Part shown: positions 24,603 through 32,898 of the stretch, in pieces
Layout of the letters: the number at the start of each line of letters is the position of its first letter
Numbering within the stretch: the first letter of the stretch is position 1
Assembly (NCBI GenBank): GCA_033856255.1
Contig: JAWVFH010000046.1
Coordinates: forward strand, 85,399 to 149,398
Direction: 5' to 3'
Source of the DNA: WHSW01 sp033856255
Lineage (GTDB): Bacteria > Actinomycetota > Thermoleophilia > Solirubrobacterales > 70-9
Length of the DNA stretch: 64,000 nucleotides
Translations under genes and position numbers: made by a program
Notes under the pieces: generated by a model
Database searches by the model: none
Seen by the model: the letters and a program-made list of their open reading frames with translations, nothing else
Told to the model about the DNA's origin: nothing

Positions 24603-25820
24603 CTAGGGCAGGAGCTCGATCTCGACCCGTGTCCCGGCCGGATACGGCTGCGCGGCCGGGGGCAGGATCGCGAGCGCGTCCGCGTCGAGCATCGAGGTGA
24701 GGACGTGCGAGCCCTGAGGACCGGTCGGCGTGGCGAGCCAGCCCCGATCGCCCAGCTCGAGCCGGCAGCGGACCAACTGCGTCCGTTTCGCGAGCGCCGG
24801 GTGCTCGGTGGCAAGCGTCGCGGTCGCGCGTTGCCGCTCGACGGAGGCGCCGAGCATCTTGCGGATCGCCGGCCGGGCGAAGAGCAGGAAGGTGACCATC
24901 GCCGAGACCGGATTGCCGGGGAGGCCGAAGACGAGCGCTCCAGAGGGGGCGACGCCGAAATACGTCGGCGCCCCGGGCCGCAGGGCGATCCGCCAGAAGA
25001 CCTGCTCGACCCCGAGCCGCTCGGCCGCCGGGCGGACGTGGTCGTGCTCGCCGACCGAGACGCCGCCACAGATCACGACGATGTCGCTCTCGAGGGCCTC
25101 CGCAAGCGCTCGCTCGGTGGTCTCGAGGTCGTCGGCGACGATCTCGGCGCCGAGCAGCTCGGCCCCGGCCCGCTCGACCAGCGCCGCCACCGAGTGGGCG
25201 TTGGAGTTGCGGATCGCGCCCGGCCGCAGCGGCTCGCCCGGCTCCTGGAGCTCGTCGCCGGTCGTCAGCACGGTCGCCCGCGGCCGCACCGAACAGGCGA
25301 CCTCGGACCTGCCGACCGAGGCCAGGACCCCGACCTCGGCGGGCCCGATCTCGGCGCCGGCGCGCAGAACGGTGTCGCCGGCCTCGATGTCCTCCCCGGC
25401 GCGGCGGATGTCGCGGCCGCGCTCGACCTGGACCCGAACCTCGACCGCCTCGGCGCCGCCGCCGGTGTCCTCGACCCGGACCACGGCGTCGGCGCCCTCG
25501 GGGACCATTGCCCCGGTCGAGATCGCGATCGCCTCTCCCGCTGCCAGCGGCCGGGCCGCCGGATGCCCGGCGCGCGACTCGCCGGCGACGGTGAGCCGGA
25601 CCGGCCGCTCGGGGTCGGCGCCGGCGGTGTCGGCGGCGCGGACCGCGTAGCCGTCCATCGCCGAGTTGTCGAATCCCGGCACCGCGTCGGAGCTGGTCAC
25701 GTCCTCGGCGAGGACGCGTCCAAGCGCCCAGCGGACGCCGATCCGCTCGCTCTCGAGCGCCGTGGCGCGCTCGAGCACGAGCCGGCGCGCTTCCTCGATC
25801 TCGAGCGGCTGGTCTGCCAT
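24603..25820 (-). CDS. moeA: Molybdopterin molybdenumtransferase MoeA
   Basis: 405 residues. N-terminal DVPG-type segment SSDAVPGFDNSAMDGYAVRA, domain III with LTTGDELQEPGEPLRPGAIR (NSNAHS follows), CGGVSVGEHDHV and FGLPGNPVSAMVTFLLF are all MoeA hallmarks. It inserts molybdate into adenylated molybdopterin made by MogA. It starts the minus-strand Moco operon and is divergent from mobA with a 39-base gap, so both promoters share that small region. Confidence 0.95.
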   Translation of the reverse strand: MADQPLEIEEARRLVLERATALESERIGVRWALGRVLAEDVTSSDAVPGFDNSAMDGYAVRAADTAGADPERPVRLTVAGESRAGHPAARPLAAGEAIAISTGAMVPEGADAVVRVEDTGGGAEAVEVRVQVERGRDIRRAGEDIEAGDTVLRAGAEIGPAEVGVLASVGRSEVACSVRPRATVLTTGDELQEPGEPLRPGAIRNSNAHSVAALVERAGAELLGAEIVADDLETTERALAEALESDIVVICGGVSVGEHDHVRPAAERLGVEQVFWRIALRPGAPTYFGVAPSGALVFGLPGNPVSAMVTFLLFARPAIRKMLGASVERQRATATLATEHPALAKRTQLVRCRLELGDRGWLATPTGPQGSHVLTSMLDADALAILPPAAQPYPAGTRVEIELLP

Positions 25821-25859
25821 TTGTCCGGCCGGAGGCTAATCCAGTGAGAGACTGGGTAT

Positions 25860-26501
25860 GTGAAACGCCCTGTGACCGTCGGCGCAGTCCTAGCTGGAGG
25901 GGAGAGCACCCGCATGGGTTCCCCGAAGGCCATGGTCGAGCTCGCCAGCCGGCCGCTGGTCTCGCGCGTGGTCGCCGCCGTCGGCTCGGCCGGCCTCGAC
26001 CCGATCGTCGTCGCGAAGCCGGACTCGCCGCTGCCGAAGCTCGACTGCCGCGTGCTCAGCGAGCCCTCGGAGCCCCGCCACCCGCTGACCGGGGTGCTGG
26101 CCGTGCTCGGCGCCAGCGCCGGGCGCGGCGTGGTCGCGATCGCCTGCGACATGCCGCTCGTGCCGTCGAAGCTGCTCGGCTGGCTCGCCCAGCTCGAGGA
26201 GCCGGTGGCCGTCTGCGAGGTCGGCGGGCGGCTCGAGCCGCTGCTCGGCCGCTACTCGCCCGAGGTCTCCGAAACTCTGCGCGAGTCGCTGGAGGCGGGC
26301 GCCCCGATGCGCGAGGCGGTCGCCGCCCTCGACCCCTATGTGATCCCCGAGGAGCGGGTGGCGCGATTCGGCGACCCGGCGCGGATCTTCTTCAACGTCA
26401 ACACGCCCGAGGACCTCGCCGAGGCCGAGAAGATGCTCGGCCACACAGGCCGCTTCACGCTGCCGATGACCCGGCGCCCGGGCCCGGCCGCGGCTCTCTG
26501 A
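25860..26501 (+). CDS. mobA: Molybdenum cofactor guanylyltransferase MobA
   Basis: 213 residues. The nucleotide-binding loop GAVLAGGESTRMGSPKAMVE at the N-terminus, IACDMPLVPSKLL (metal site Asp) and FFNVNTPEDLAEAEKML near the C-terminus are typical of MobA. It attaches GMP to Mo-MPT to give the bis-MGD cofactor used by the two DMSO-reductase-family enzymes in this window. GTG start at 25860. The C-terminal tail (FTLPMTRRPGPAAAL) runs into a remnant of a different gene. Confidence 0.9.
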   Translation: MKRPVTVGAVLAGGESTRMGSPKAMVELASRPLVSRVVAAVGSAGLDPIVVAKPDSPLPKLDCRVLSEPSEPRHPLTGVLAVLGASAGRGVVAIACDMPLVPSKLLGWLAQLEEPVAVCEVGGRLEPLLGRYSPEVSETLRESLEAGAPMREAVAALDPYVIPEERVARFGDPARIFFNVNTPEDLAEAEKMLGHTGRFTLPMTRRPGPAAAL

Positions 26502-26719
26502 GCTCCTCCTGGAACTACTGGCGCTCGCTCGAGGACCCGCGGATGGTCGGCCGCGGGATCGGCGAGGACGGCGTGCACCCGAACCTCTACGGCAACTGCG
26601 AGCCCCCGCTCGGCTGCAGGCCGATCGACTTCACCCGGCACGGGCTGCGCTACGGCCGCAACCAGCGCAACCTAGGCGCTCTGCGCGTACTCGACCGGCT
26701 GCGCGCGGTCCTCGGCTAG
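26487..26719 (+). pseudogene. C-terminal remnant of an SGNH/GDSL hydrolase
   Basis: In another frame, just after the mobA stop, about 77 codons read SSSWNYWRSLEDPRMVG, then EDGVHPNLYG, and RYGRNQRNLGALRVLDRLRA to a stop at 26719. DGVHPN (Asp codon 26567, His codon 26576) is block V of SGNH hydrolases, with the catalytic Asp and His, and RNLGALRVLD is a usual C-terminal helix. No N-terminal part with GDSL Ser is present and no start codon lies well placed, so it is a broken leftover. The last 48 bases overlap the convergent oxidoreductase gene. Confidence 0.6.
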
Positions 26720-28867
26720 ACCGACGGCCTCCAGCCGGACGGGGATCCCGTTCAGGTGCGCCATCCCGGCGAGCCGCTCGAGATCCTCGGGATCGGAGGA
26801 GGCGAGCTTGTTGACGTTGACGCCGCCGGCCGCGTTGGCGACGGTCCAGCCACCGCTGTGCCCCCATCCATGCGGGACCGCGATCGTGCCGGGCTTGACC
26901 TCGTCGGTGACCGTCGCGGCGATCTCGATCGAGCCGTGCGGCGAGATGATCCGGCAGCGCTCGCCGTCGGCGATCCCCACCCTCTGGGCATCGTCGGGGT
27001 GGACGCGCGCGGAATGCGTGCGACCGCCGCGCATCAGCAACGGCGCGTTGTGCATCCAGGAGTTGTGCGAGCGCAGCTCGCGAAGGCCGATCAGCCGCAG
27101 GGGGAAGTCCGGGTCGTCTCCGTCGCGCGACGCCAGCCGATCGGCGTCCTCGAGGATCTCGGGCGGGTCGAGCCGGACCCGCTTCGAGCGGTGGCGGATC
27201 TGCTTGCCGACCACGTCCGGCGCCAGGTTCTCGGCGAGCACGATCCCGTGCGGGCTGGCGGCCAGCTTCTCGAGATTGAGGCCGCCCCGGCGGAGGCCGA
27301 AGAGGTCGCCCTTGGGGCCGATTCGCAGCAGCAGGTCGACCAGGCGGCGGGGCGAGAACTTGATCCCGATCCTGCCCAGCAGGCGGGCGGCGAGCACGCT
27401 GGAGGGGACGACGCCGATCCGGGCGGCGATCTCGTCGATCACCTCCCATTCCTGGCGCGCCTCGCCGCGAGGCTCGACCACCGCCTCGGTCATCTGGATG
27501 AACGGGGTTGAGAACAGGGCCAGGAACGGCAGCGGGAAGTCCTCACGCTCGTACATCGTCGTCGCCGGAAGCACGAAGTCGCAATGGCGGGCGGTGTCGG
27601 AGACGTAGAGGTCGATCGAGACCGAGAGCTCGAGCTCCCCGATCGCCGCCTCGAGCTCGTCGCCGTTGGGGACCGAGAGCACCGGGTTGCCTGCGGAGAA
27701 GAACATCGCCCGGATCTGACCTTTGCCCGGGGTCGTCATCTCCTTCGCCATCACCGACGCCGGCAGCGAGCCAAGCACCTCCGGCAGGTCGCCGACCCGC
27801 GAGCGCACCTTCGAGTAGGTGCCGAGACCCGCCATGTCAGCGATCCGGCTGAAGTCGATCGGGGGATCGCCGAACATCGCCCCGCCCTCGCGGTCGAGGT
27901 TGCCGGTGACCAGGTTGAGCGCGTCGAGTAGGAATGCGACCAGGGTTCCGTTGCGACCCAGGCAGGAGCCGGTGCGCCCGTAGACGGCGGCGCGCTCGGC
28001 GGCGGCGAGGTCGCGGGCCAGCTTTCGCACCGTGCGCGCGTCGACGCCGCTGCGCGCCTCGGTCGCCTCCGGCGGGTAATCGGCGACCAGCCGCCGCAGC
28101 GTCTCGATCCCGCTCGACTGCTGCGCGATAGCGGCCCGGTCCTCGAGCCCCTCGGCGAAGATCGCCTCGAGCATCGAGAGCAGCATCGAGGCGTCGCCGT
28201 CGGGGTCGATCGCGACGTGCTCGAAGGCGCGGGCGGTCTCCGAGCGGCGCGGGTCGACGACGACGACGCGGCCGCCGCGCTCGACGATCGCGTGCAGCTG
28301 GTCCTTGACCCGCGGCGCGCTCAGGACGCTGCCGTGCGAGACCAGCGGGTTGGCGCCGACCACGAGCAGGAAGTCCGTGCGCGCCAGGTCGGGGATCGGG
28401 ACGATGAACGGCGAGCCGTAGAGGAAGGCGCTGGCGGCGAAGCGGTTGGAGACGTCCTGGGAGGAGGCGGTGTAGGAGTGCGGCGAGCCGACCGCGTCGA
28501 GGAAGCCCTTGACCCAGAGCGGGTGCGAGTAGGAGAAGGCGCCCGGGTTGCCCATGTACCAGCCGATCGAGCTGCCGCCGCGGCGGTCGCGGATCGCCCC
28601 AAGGCGCTCGCCGATCTCGTCCAGCGCCGACTCCCAGCTGACCCGCTCGAAGCTGCCGTCGGCCTGGCGCCGCAGCGGGTACAGGACGCGATCGGGGTCG
28701 TTTTGGACCTCGGTCATCGCGATCCCCTTAGGGCAGGCGAAGCCGGCGGAGAGCGGATGGTCGGGATCGGGCCGGACCTTGGTCAGCTCACCGTCGGTGA
28801 CGGTCGCGACCATCCCGCAGAGCGGCTCGCAGACCCGGCAGTAGGTGACCTTCTCTTCGGTGGCCAT
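26672..28867 (-). CDS. Molybdopterin oxidoreductase of the DMSO-reductase superfamily, substrate unknown
   Basis: 731 residues. A [4Fe-4S] site is formed by Cys10, Cys13, Cys17 and Cys45. The Moco-binding architecture continues with LLVVGANPLVSHGSVLSAPR, VVVVDPRRSETA and a C-terminal dinucleotide-binding region (SHNSWMHNAPLLMRGGR, GTIAVPHGWGHSGG). At the place where formate dehydrogenase has its Cys ligand, this protein reads YTASSQDVSN, so no Cys or Sec is visible and Ser or Asp may ligate Mo. No signal peptide: cytoplasmic. It is not the formate dehydrogenase (that is at 39.4 kb). A DUF6457 gene lies 17 bases upstream on the same strand. Confidence 0.85.
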   Translation of the reverse strand: MATEEKVTYCRVCEPLCGMVATVTDGELTKVRPDPDHPLSAGFACPKGIAMTEVQNDPDRVLYPLRRQADGSFERVSWESALDEIGERLGAIRDRRGGSSIGWYMGNPGAFSYSHPLWVKGFLDAVGSPHSYTASSQDVSNRFAASAFLYGSPFIVPIPDLARTDFLLVVGANPLVSHGSVLSAPRVKDQLHAIVERGGRVVVVDPRRSETARAFEHVAIDPDGDASMLLSMLEAIFAEGLEDRAAIAQQSSGIETLRRLVADYPPEATEARSGVDARTVRKLARDLAAAERAAVYGRTGSCLGRNGTLVAFLLDALNLVTGNLDREGGAMFGDPPIDFSRIADMAGLGTYSKVRSRVGDLPEVLGSLPASVMAKEMTTPGKGQIRAMFFSAGNPVLSVPNGDELEAAIGELELSVSIDLYVSDTARHCDFVLPATTMYEREDFPLPFLALFSTPFIQMTEAVVEPRGEARQEWEVIDEIAARIGVVPSSVLAARLLGRIGIKFSPRRLVDLLLRIGPKGDLFGLRRGGLNLEKLAASPHGIVLAENLAPDVVGKQIRHRSKRVRLDPPEILEDADRLASRDGDDPDFPLRLIGLRELRSHNSWMHNAPLLMRGGRTHSARVHPDDAQRVGIADGERCRIISPHGSIEIAATVTDEVKPGTIAVPHGWGHSGGWTVANAAGGVNVNKLASSDPEDLERLAGMAHLNGIPVRLEAVGLAEDRAQPVEYAQSA

Positions 28868-28884
28868 GGCCGACGCCGATTGTC

Positions 28885-29118
28885 TCAGGTCGAGTCGCCG
28901 GCGGCGGAGGAACCGCCCACCCGCTCGGCCGCCGCCTGCAGCTCGTCGAGCGATGCGCCCACGCTGCCGCCGAGCCAGCAGGCGACCGGGGCGGCGATCC
29001 GCTCCGAGGCGTGCGCCGCGACGGCGGCCAGGTCGAGCACCTGCTTGAGCTCGGCGTCGGTTGGCGGGTCGGCGCCGAGCTCAGCGGCGAAGGCGTCGAT
29101 CCACTCGCGTGCGTTCAT
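28885..29118 (-). CDS. DUF6457 small protein
   Basis: 77 residues: MNAREWIDAFAAELGADPP, then LKQVLDLAAVAAHASERIAA and a short variable tail. I recognise this as the DUF6457 pattern, a small helical family usually found next to molybdopterin genes. It precedes the Mo-pterin oxidoreductase by 17 bases and would be co-transcribed with it, so a chaperone or cofactor-insertion role is possible but unproven. Confidence 0.7.
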   Translation of the reverse strand: MNAREWIDAFAAELGADPPTDAELKQVLDLAAVAAHASERIAAPVACWLGGSVGASLDELQAAAERVGGSSAAGDST

Positions 29119-29148
29119 GCTCGGCTCCTCTATGTCGTCGACAGTGCT

Positions 29149-29154
29149 TAGGCT
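29149..29154 (+). promoter_or_regulatory. -10 box TAGGCT for leaderless Mop gene
   Basis: TAGGCT lies 6 bases before the ATG at 29161, the same hexamer and spacing as at 2860, 9316 and 18666. No strong -35 box. Confidence 0.5.
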
Positions 29155-29160
29155 TGGTCC

Positions 29161-29379
29161 ATGCCAGATCAGCTGTCAACACGTAATCAGTTCCCGGGGA
29201 TCGTGCGACGGGTCGAGGTCGACGGCGTCGTCGCCCTGGTCGAGATCGAAGCGGGCCCTCACGTGGTCACAGCGGTGATCACGCGCGACGCCGTCGAGGA
29301 GCTCGGCCTCGCCGAGGGCGTCGAGGCGACGGCCATGGTCAAGGCGACCTCCGTGATGGTCAAGCTCACGGCGGGTTGA
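29161..29379 (+). CDS. TOBE-domain molybdate-binding protein (Mop/molbindin type)
   Basis: 72 residues forming a single TOBE/Mop domain: STRNQFPGIVRRVEVDGVVA, LVEIEAGPHVVTAVITRDAV and EATAMVKATSVMVKL. Family members bind molybdate or tungstate as multimers in the cytoplasm and act as storage or sensors. The gene is divergent from the Mo oxidoreductase/DUF6457 pair and precedes the YHYH gene by 7 bases, so it could link molybdate level to this block. Confidence 0.88.
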   Translation: MPDQLSTRNQFPGIVRRVEVDGVVALVEIEAGPHVVTAVITRDAVEELGLAEGVEATAMVKATSVMVKLTAG

Positions 29380-29386
29380 TCAATAG

Positions 29387-30286
29387 ATGAAGTCCTCGGC
29401 GAAGCCATGGATGGCGACGTTCGCCGCGACCGCCGTGCTCTGCGGATTTACATTCGCGACCGCGATCGCGGTCGGAGCGTCTGAGAAGGTCAGCGTCCAC
29501 GCGCTGCCGGTCGGCGACGGCAAGGTGACGACGACGGGGCCGCAGCGCGGCTACGTCTATCGCTGCGGCGCCGGCGGCAACGGCGGTGGCGCCTCCAGCC
29601 AGGGCCCGTGGTTCAACGGCGACGGCACGTTCGACCTGACCGCGAAGGCGACCGTCGACGGCACGGTCAGCTGGCCGCAGGCGAGCTACAGCTCGAAGGT
29701 CTCGGGCGAGATCCGGACGATCACCTCGACGGACCTCCCGGTCGGCGGCACGACCGGGACCTTCCCGATCGCCTCCAGCGACGACGCCTACCAGTACGAC
29801 CGCAACCCGAACACGATCAAGGCGCAGTCGATCAGCTACTCGCTGCCCGCCGACCCGCAGAAGACCGGATTCAACTGCATCGGCGGGACGGTCGGGATCG
29901 CCCGCAACGGCGTCGTGATCTTCGACGGCCTCGACGCCGGCAACCGCGACGCGGTCGCCTGGGAGGTCCAGGACGCGTGCAACGGGCACCCGCAGCAGAG
30001 CGGGATCTATCACTACCACTCGCTCCCGAGCTGTCTCACGCAGTCGCAGTCGCACAAGTCGAAGCTGGTCGGCTTCGCCCTCGACGGCTTCCCGATCTAC
30101 AACGGCCGCGACGCGGACGGCAACCGGTACACCGACGCCGACCTCGACGCCTGCCACGGGACGACCAGCAAGGTGAAGCTCGACGGCGAGACGGTGCGCA
30201 CCTACCACTACGAGGCGACCCGCGAGTTCCCGTACACGGTGAGCTGCTTCCGCGGCACCCCGATCAGCACGGGCGCACCCGGCTAG
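29387..30286 (+). CDS. Secreted YHYH-domain protein
   Basis: 299 residues. Signal peptide in the first ~31 residues. The motif GIYHYHSLPSC near 205-215 and FALDGFPIYN shortly after define the YHYH domain (PF14240), often found on outer-surface or periplasmic proteins, function unknown. Several Cys (YRCGAGG, FNCIGG, DACNG, DACHG, SCFRG) could form disulphides. Follows the Mop gene by 7 bases in the same orientation and converges with moaA. Confidence 0.85.
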   Translation: MKSSAKPWMATFAATAVLCGFTFATAIAVGASEKVSVHALPVGDGKVTTTGPQRGYVYRCGAGGNGGGASSQGPWFNGDGTFDLTAKATVDGTVSWPQASYSSKVSGEIRTITSTDLPVGGTTGTFPIASSDDAYQYDRNPNTIKAQSISYSLPADPQKTGFNCIGGTVGIARNGVVIFDGLDAGNRDAVAWEVQDACNGHPQQSGIYHYHSLPSCLTQSQSHKSKLVGFALDGFPIYNGRDADGNRYTDADLDACHGTTSKVKLDGETVRTYHYEATREFPYTVSCFRGTPISTGAPG

Positions 30287-30290
30287 GGAC

Positions 30291-31280
30291 TCACCCGCCG
30301 ATGGCGCTCATCGTCCGCGGCGGCGCCACGAACCCGGGCTCGTTGACGTGGTGCTTGAGCTCCTTGCGCCAGACCGCGTCGCGGACGATCCGCTCGAGCT
30401 CGGCGTCGTCGGCGCCGGCGCGCAGCGGCTCGCGCAGGTCGGTCTCGCGGATCGAGAACAGGCAGGTGCGCAGCTCGCCCTCGGCGGTCATGCGGATCCG
30501 GTTGCAGTCTGCGCAGAAGGGCTCGGAGACCGGGTTGATGAAGCCGATCTCACCCTCGCCGTCGGCGAAGCGGTACACCCGCGCGGTGGCGTGTGGCTCG
30601 CGCGGCAGCGCCTCGAGCGGGTAGACGGCGTCGATCAGCGCCCGGACCTCGTCCCCGGTCAGCACCTGATCGGGGCTCCAGGCGCGGTCGCCGTCGAGCG
30701 GCATGAACTCGATGAAGCGGACCTGGTAGTCGGTCGAGCGGGCGAGCCCGGCGAAGGCCAGCGCCTCGTGCTCGGTGAAGTCGCGCATCGCCACCGCGTT
30801 GACCTTGATCGGGCGCACGCGGTCGAAGGCGGCGATCGCCTGGAGCCCGCGCAGCACCTGCGGCAGGGCGTCGCGGCGGGTGATCTCGTGGAAGCGGTCG
30901 CGGGCGAGCGAGTCGATCGAGACGTTCACCCGATCGATCCCGGCCTCCACCAGGGCGGCGGCATCGCGCTCGAGCAGGTAGCCGTTGGTGGTCACCGCCA
31001 GATCGCGGATGCCCTCGATCCCGCGCAGCATCGCGACCAGCGCCGGGAAGTCGCGCCTGGCCAGCGGCTCGCCACCGGTCAGCCGCACGTCGGTGATCCC
31101 CAGGCCGGCGAGCACGCGGACGAGGCGCTCGATCTCCTCGAAGCTGAGCAGGTCGGAGCGGTCGAGCCACTTCATCCCCTCGGCGGGCATGCAGTAGCGG
31201 CAGCGGAAATTGCAGCGGTCGGTGACCGAGACCCGGAGGTCGGTGATCGGCCGGCCGTGCGCGTCGCGAAGCGGCTCCAC
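30291..31280 (-). CDS. moaA: GTP 3',8-cyclase MoaA (radical SAM)
   Basis: 329 residues. N-terminal radical-SAM cluster CNFRCRYC (Cys23, 27, 30), LTGGEPLARRDF, and the C-terminal second cluster with CADCNRIRMTAEGELRTC. It ends in Gly-Gly as in known MoaA proteins. It performs the first step of Moco synthesis together with MoaC (in the fusion at 23 kb). GTG 31280 is chosen over ATG 31325 because it starts right at the conserved region, has GGAGG immediately upstream and lies 7 bases after a TATCCT box. Confidence 0.94.
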   Translation of the reverse strand: MEPLRDAHGRPITDLRVSVTDRCNFRCRYCMPAEGMKWLDRSDLLSFEEIERLVRVLAGLGITDVRLTGGEPLARRDFPALVAMLRGIEGIRDLAVTTNGYLLERDAAALVEAGIDRVNVSIDSLARDRFHEITRRDALPQVLRGLQAIAAFDRVRPIKVNAVAMRDFTEHEALAFAGLARSTDYQVRFIEFMPLDGDRAWSPDQVLTGDEVRALIDAVYPLEALPREPHATARVYRFADGEGEIGFINPVSEPFCADCNRIRMTAEGELRTCLFSIRETDLREPLRAGADDAELERIVRDAVWRKELKHHVNEPGFVAPPRTMSAIGG

Positions 31281-31287
31281 CCCTCCG

Positions 31288-31293
31288 AGGATA
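31288..31293 (-). promoter_or_regulatory. -10 box TATCCT for moaA
   Basis: TATCCT on the minus strand is 7 bases before the GTG at 31280. If used, the transcript is leaderless; a GGAGG just before the GTG would then be outside the mRNA, which makes the assignment uncertain. Confidence 0.35.
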
Positions 31294-31328
31294 CGGTCGG
31301 ACGACCCGCCGCGATGTGCGCGCATGCC

Positions 31329-31361
31329 GAAGGCCTCCGCGCGGCGGGCGCGGAGGCCTTC
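31329..31361 (-). terminator. Perfect 14-bp hairpin after the secreted-protein gene
   Basis: GAAGGCCTCCGCGC (31329-31342) and GCGCGGAGGCCTTC (31348-31361) pair perfectly around a 5-base loop, 18 bases past the stop at 31379. No T-tract follows, as is common for hairpins in very GC-rich genomes. Confidence 0.65.
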
Positions 31362-31378
31362 AGCTGACGCGGGACCGC

Positions 31379-31882
31379 CTAGGGATCGACGCAGTCGGTC
31401 AGCCAGAAGGTCTTCGACTTCTTGGCGACCTTGCCGCCGGCGCCGGGCGCGAGCACGGTCAGGGTGACGTGGAACCCCTGCTGCGGGTGACGCTCGGAGG
31501 CGTAGACCAGCATGTTGAGGTCGTACGTTGCCTCGGCGTCGAGGTCGGTGCCGCCGCCCGCCGGATCTTCGCCGACGAAGACGGTGTCATCGAGCACGGA
31601 GCGCCGGCCGCTCGGCGGCTGCATCGTGAAGTTGACGCTGGCGTCGTACGGGCCCTGGTCGAAGCCGTAGAAGTCGACCTGGAAGACGCAGCCGACGTGG
31701 GGCTGGTTGTCGGGCGCGGTGTCGAACGGAACTCCGTCGATCTTCACCGTGCCGTTGGCTCCGGGCGGGTTGTTGGCCGGCTTCGCGGCGCTACCGAAGG
31801 CCGACAGGGCCAGCGTCGCGGCGACGGCCGTCAGGCCGCTGACCAGACCGAGGCGTACTCGTTGGGAACCTGGAAATGTCAT
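31379..31882 (-). CDS. Secreted protein of unknown function
   Basis: 167 residues. A signal peptide (about 1-32, ending SAFGSAAKPA) precedes a mature domain that reads as a beta-sandwich (VGCVFQVDFYGFDQGPYDAS, FHVTLTVLAPGAGG) with two Cys (VGCVF, LTDCVDP). The start is fixed by AAGGAGGG 4 bases before the ATG. No family recognised. It stands alone, with a strong hairpin after its stop. Confidence 0.75.
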   Translation of the reverse strand: MTFPGSQRVRLGLVSGLTAVAATLALSAFGSAAKPANNPPGANGTVKIDGVPFDTAPDNQPHVGCVFQVDFYGFDQGPYDASVNFTMQPPSGRRSVLDDTVFVGEDPAGGGTDLDAEATYDLNMLVYASERHPQQGFHVTLTVLAPGAGGKVAKKSKTFWLTDCVDP

Positions 31883-31999
31883 TCGCCCTCCTTGGCTCTG
31901 ACGATCTGCTTATTCGCGCATCCTGCGTCCGGACGCCGAAGTTACGCCAGGGGATCCACCCGGACAACCCGGATATCCGTCTATTTGTGACGAGATCGC

Positions 32000-32893
32000 T
32001 CAAGCCGCCAAGGCGGCGCGCGCGAGGCGCTCGGGCGTCTCGTCGTCGAAGCCGGCGAAGAAGCCGCCGACGGCGTCGACGAGGTGGTCGATCGAATTGG
32101 CCGCGAAGAGCGTCGACTGGTAGTGGGTGATGTCGTAGTCCATCGTCCCCATCCGGTGGAAGTCGAGGGGAAGGATCTCCATCTCGCGGAACTCCTCGAT
32201 CTCGCCGTAGGAGGAGAGGATCCCGGCGCCGTACGCGCGCAGCTCGCCCTGCTCCCAGACGACGCCGAACTCGATCGTGAACCAGAAGACGTCGGCGACG
32301 TACTGGACGCCCTCGTCGGTGTGCGCGCGCCTCGCCGCCTCCCCGGCGAGCCGGTTGAGCTCGGCGAACTGGGGGTCGGCGAGCAGGTTGCCGTGGCCGA
32401 TCACCTCGTGGATCAGATCCGGCTCGGGGGTGTAGAGCGGCGCCGAGGGGTGGCGGACGTACTGCGTCGAGTGGAACTCGCGGTCGGCGAGGCAGCCGTA
32501 GAACTCCTTCACGGGAACGATCCCGGCGGCGGGAACGTACTCGTAGCCGGTCAGCGGCCGCAACCGCTCGGTGACCTCGTCGAGCTGAGGGATCCGCTCC
32601 GCCGGCAGGGCGAGGGCGGTCTTCGCCTCCAGGAACGGGGTACAGGCGTAGCGGGCGTGCTTCGGCGCCAGCTCGCGCTGCACCGTCCGCCAGACCTCCT
32701 GCTCGGCCTCGTTGTATTCGATCTGCGGGATCGCCATCCCCCGCCCCCACTCGAGCGCCGCCGAGGCGATCTGGTTGCGTCGCCGCTGGTAGTCGGGATC
32801 GGTCTTGCCGGGATGGTCGTCGGCGAGGTGGACCGTGACCGACCCGTCGTCGCCCTTGGTGACCGGGGAGTAGAGCTGCGCTTCCTCGAACAT
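32000..32893 (-). CDS. phhA: Phenylalanine 4-monooxygenase
   Basis: 297 residues of the aromatic amino acid hydroxylase family. The non-haem iron ligands are in DLIHEVIGHGNLL (two His, near 158 and 163) and WFTIEFGVV (Glu, near 205). PAAGIVPVKEFYGCLADREF and HSTQYVRHPSAPLYTPEPD are family core motifs. It converts Phe to Tyr with tetrahydropterin and O2. It is the last of three catabolic genes, 5 bases after hmgA. No pterin carbinolamine dehydratase (phhB) is nearby. Confidence 0.93.
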   Translation of the reverse strand: MFEEAQLYSPVTKGDDGSVTVHLADDHPGKTDPDYQRRRNQIASAALEWGRGMAIPQIEYNEAEQEVWRTVQRELAPKHARYACTPFLEAKTALALPAERIPQLDEVTERLRPLTGYEYVPAAGIVPVKEFYGCLADREFHSTQYVRHPSAPLYTPEPDLIHEVIGHGNLLADPQFAELNRLAGEAARRAHTDEGVQYVADVFWFTIEFGVVWEQGELRAYGAGILSSYGEIEEFREMEILPLDFHRMGTMDYDITHYQSTLFAANSIDHLVDAVGGFFAGFDDETPERLARAALAA

Positions 32894-32898
32894 GCCGG

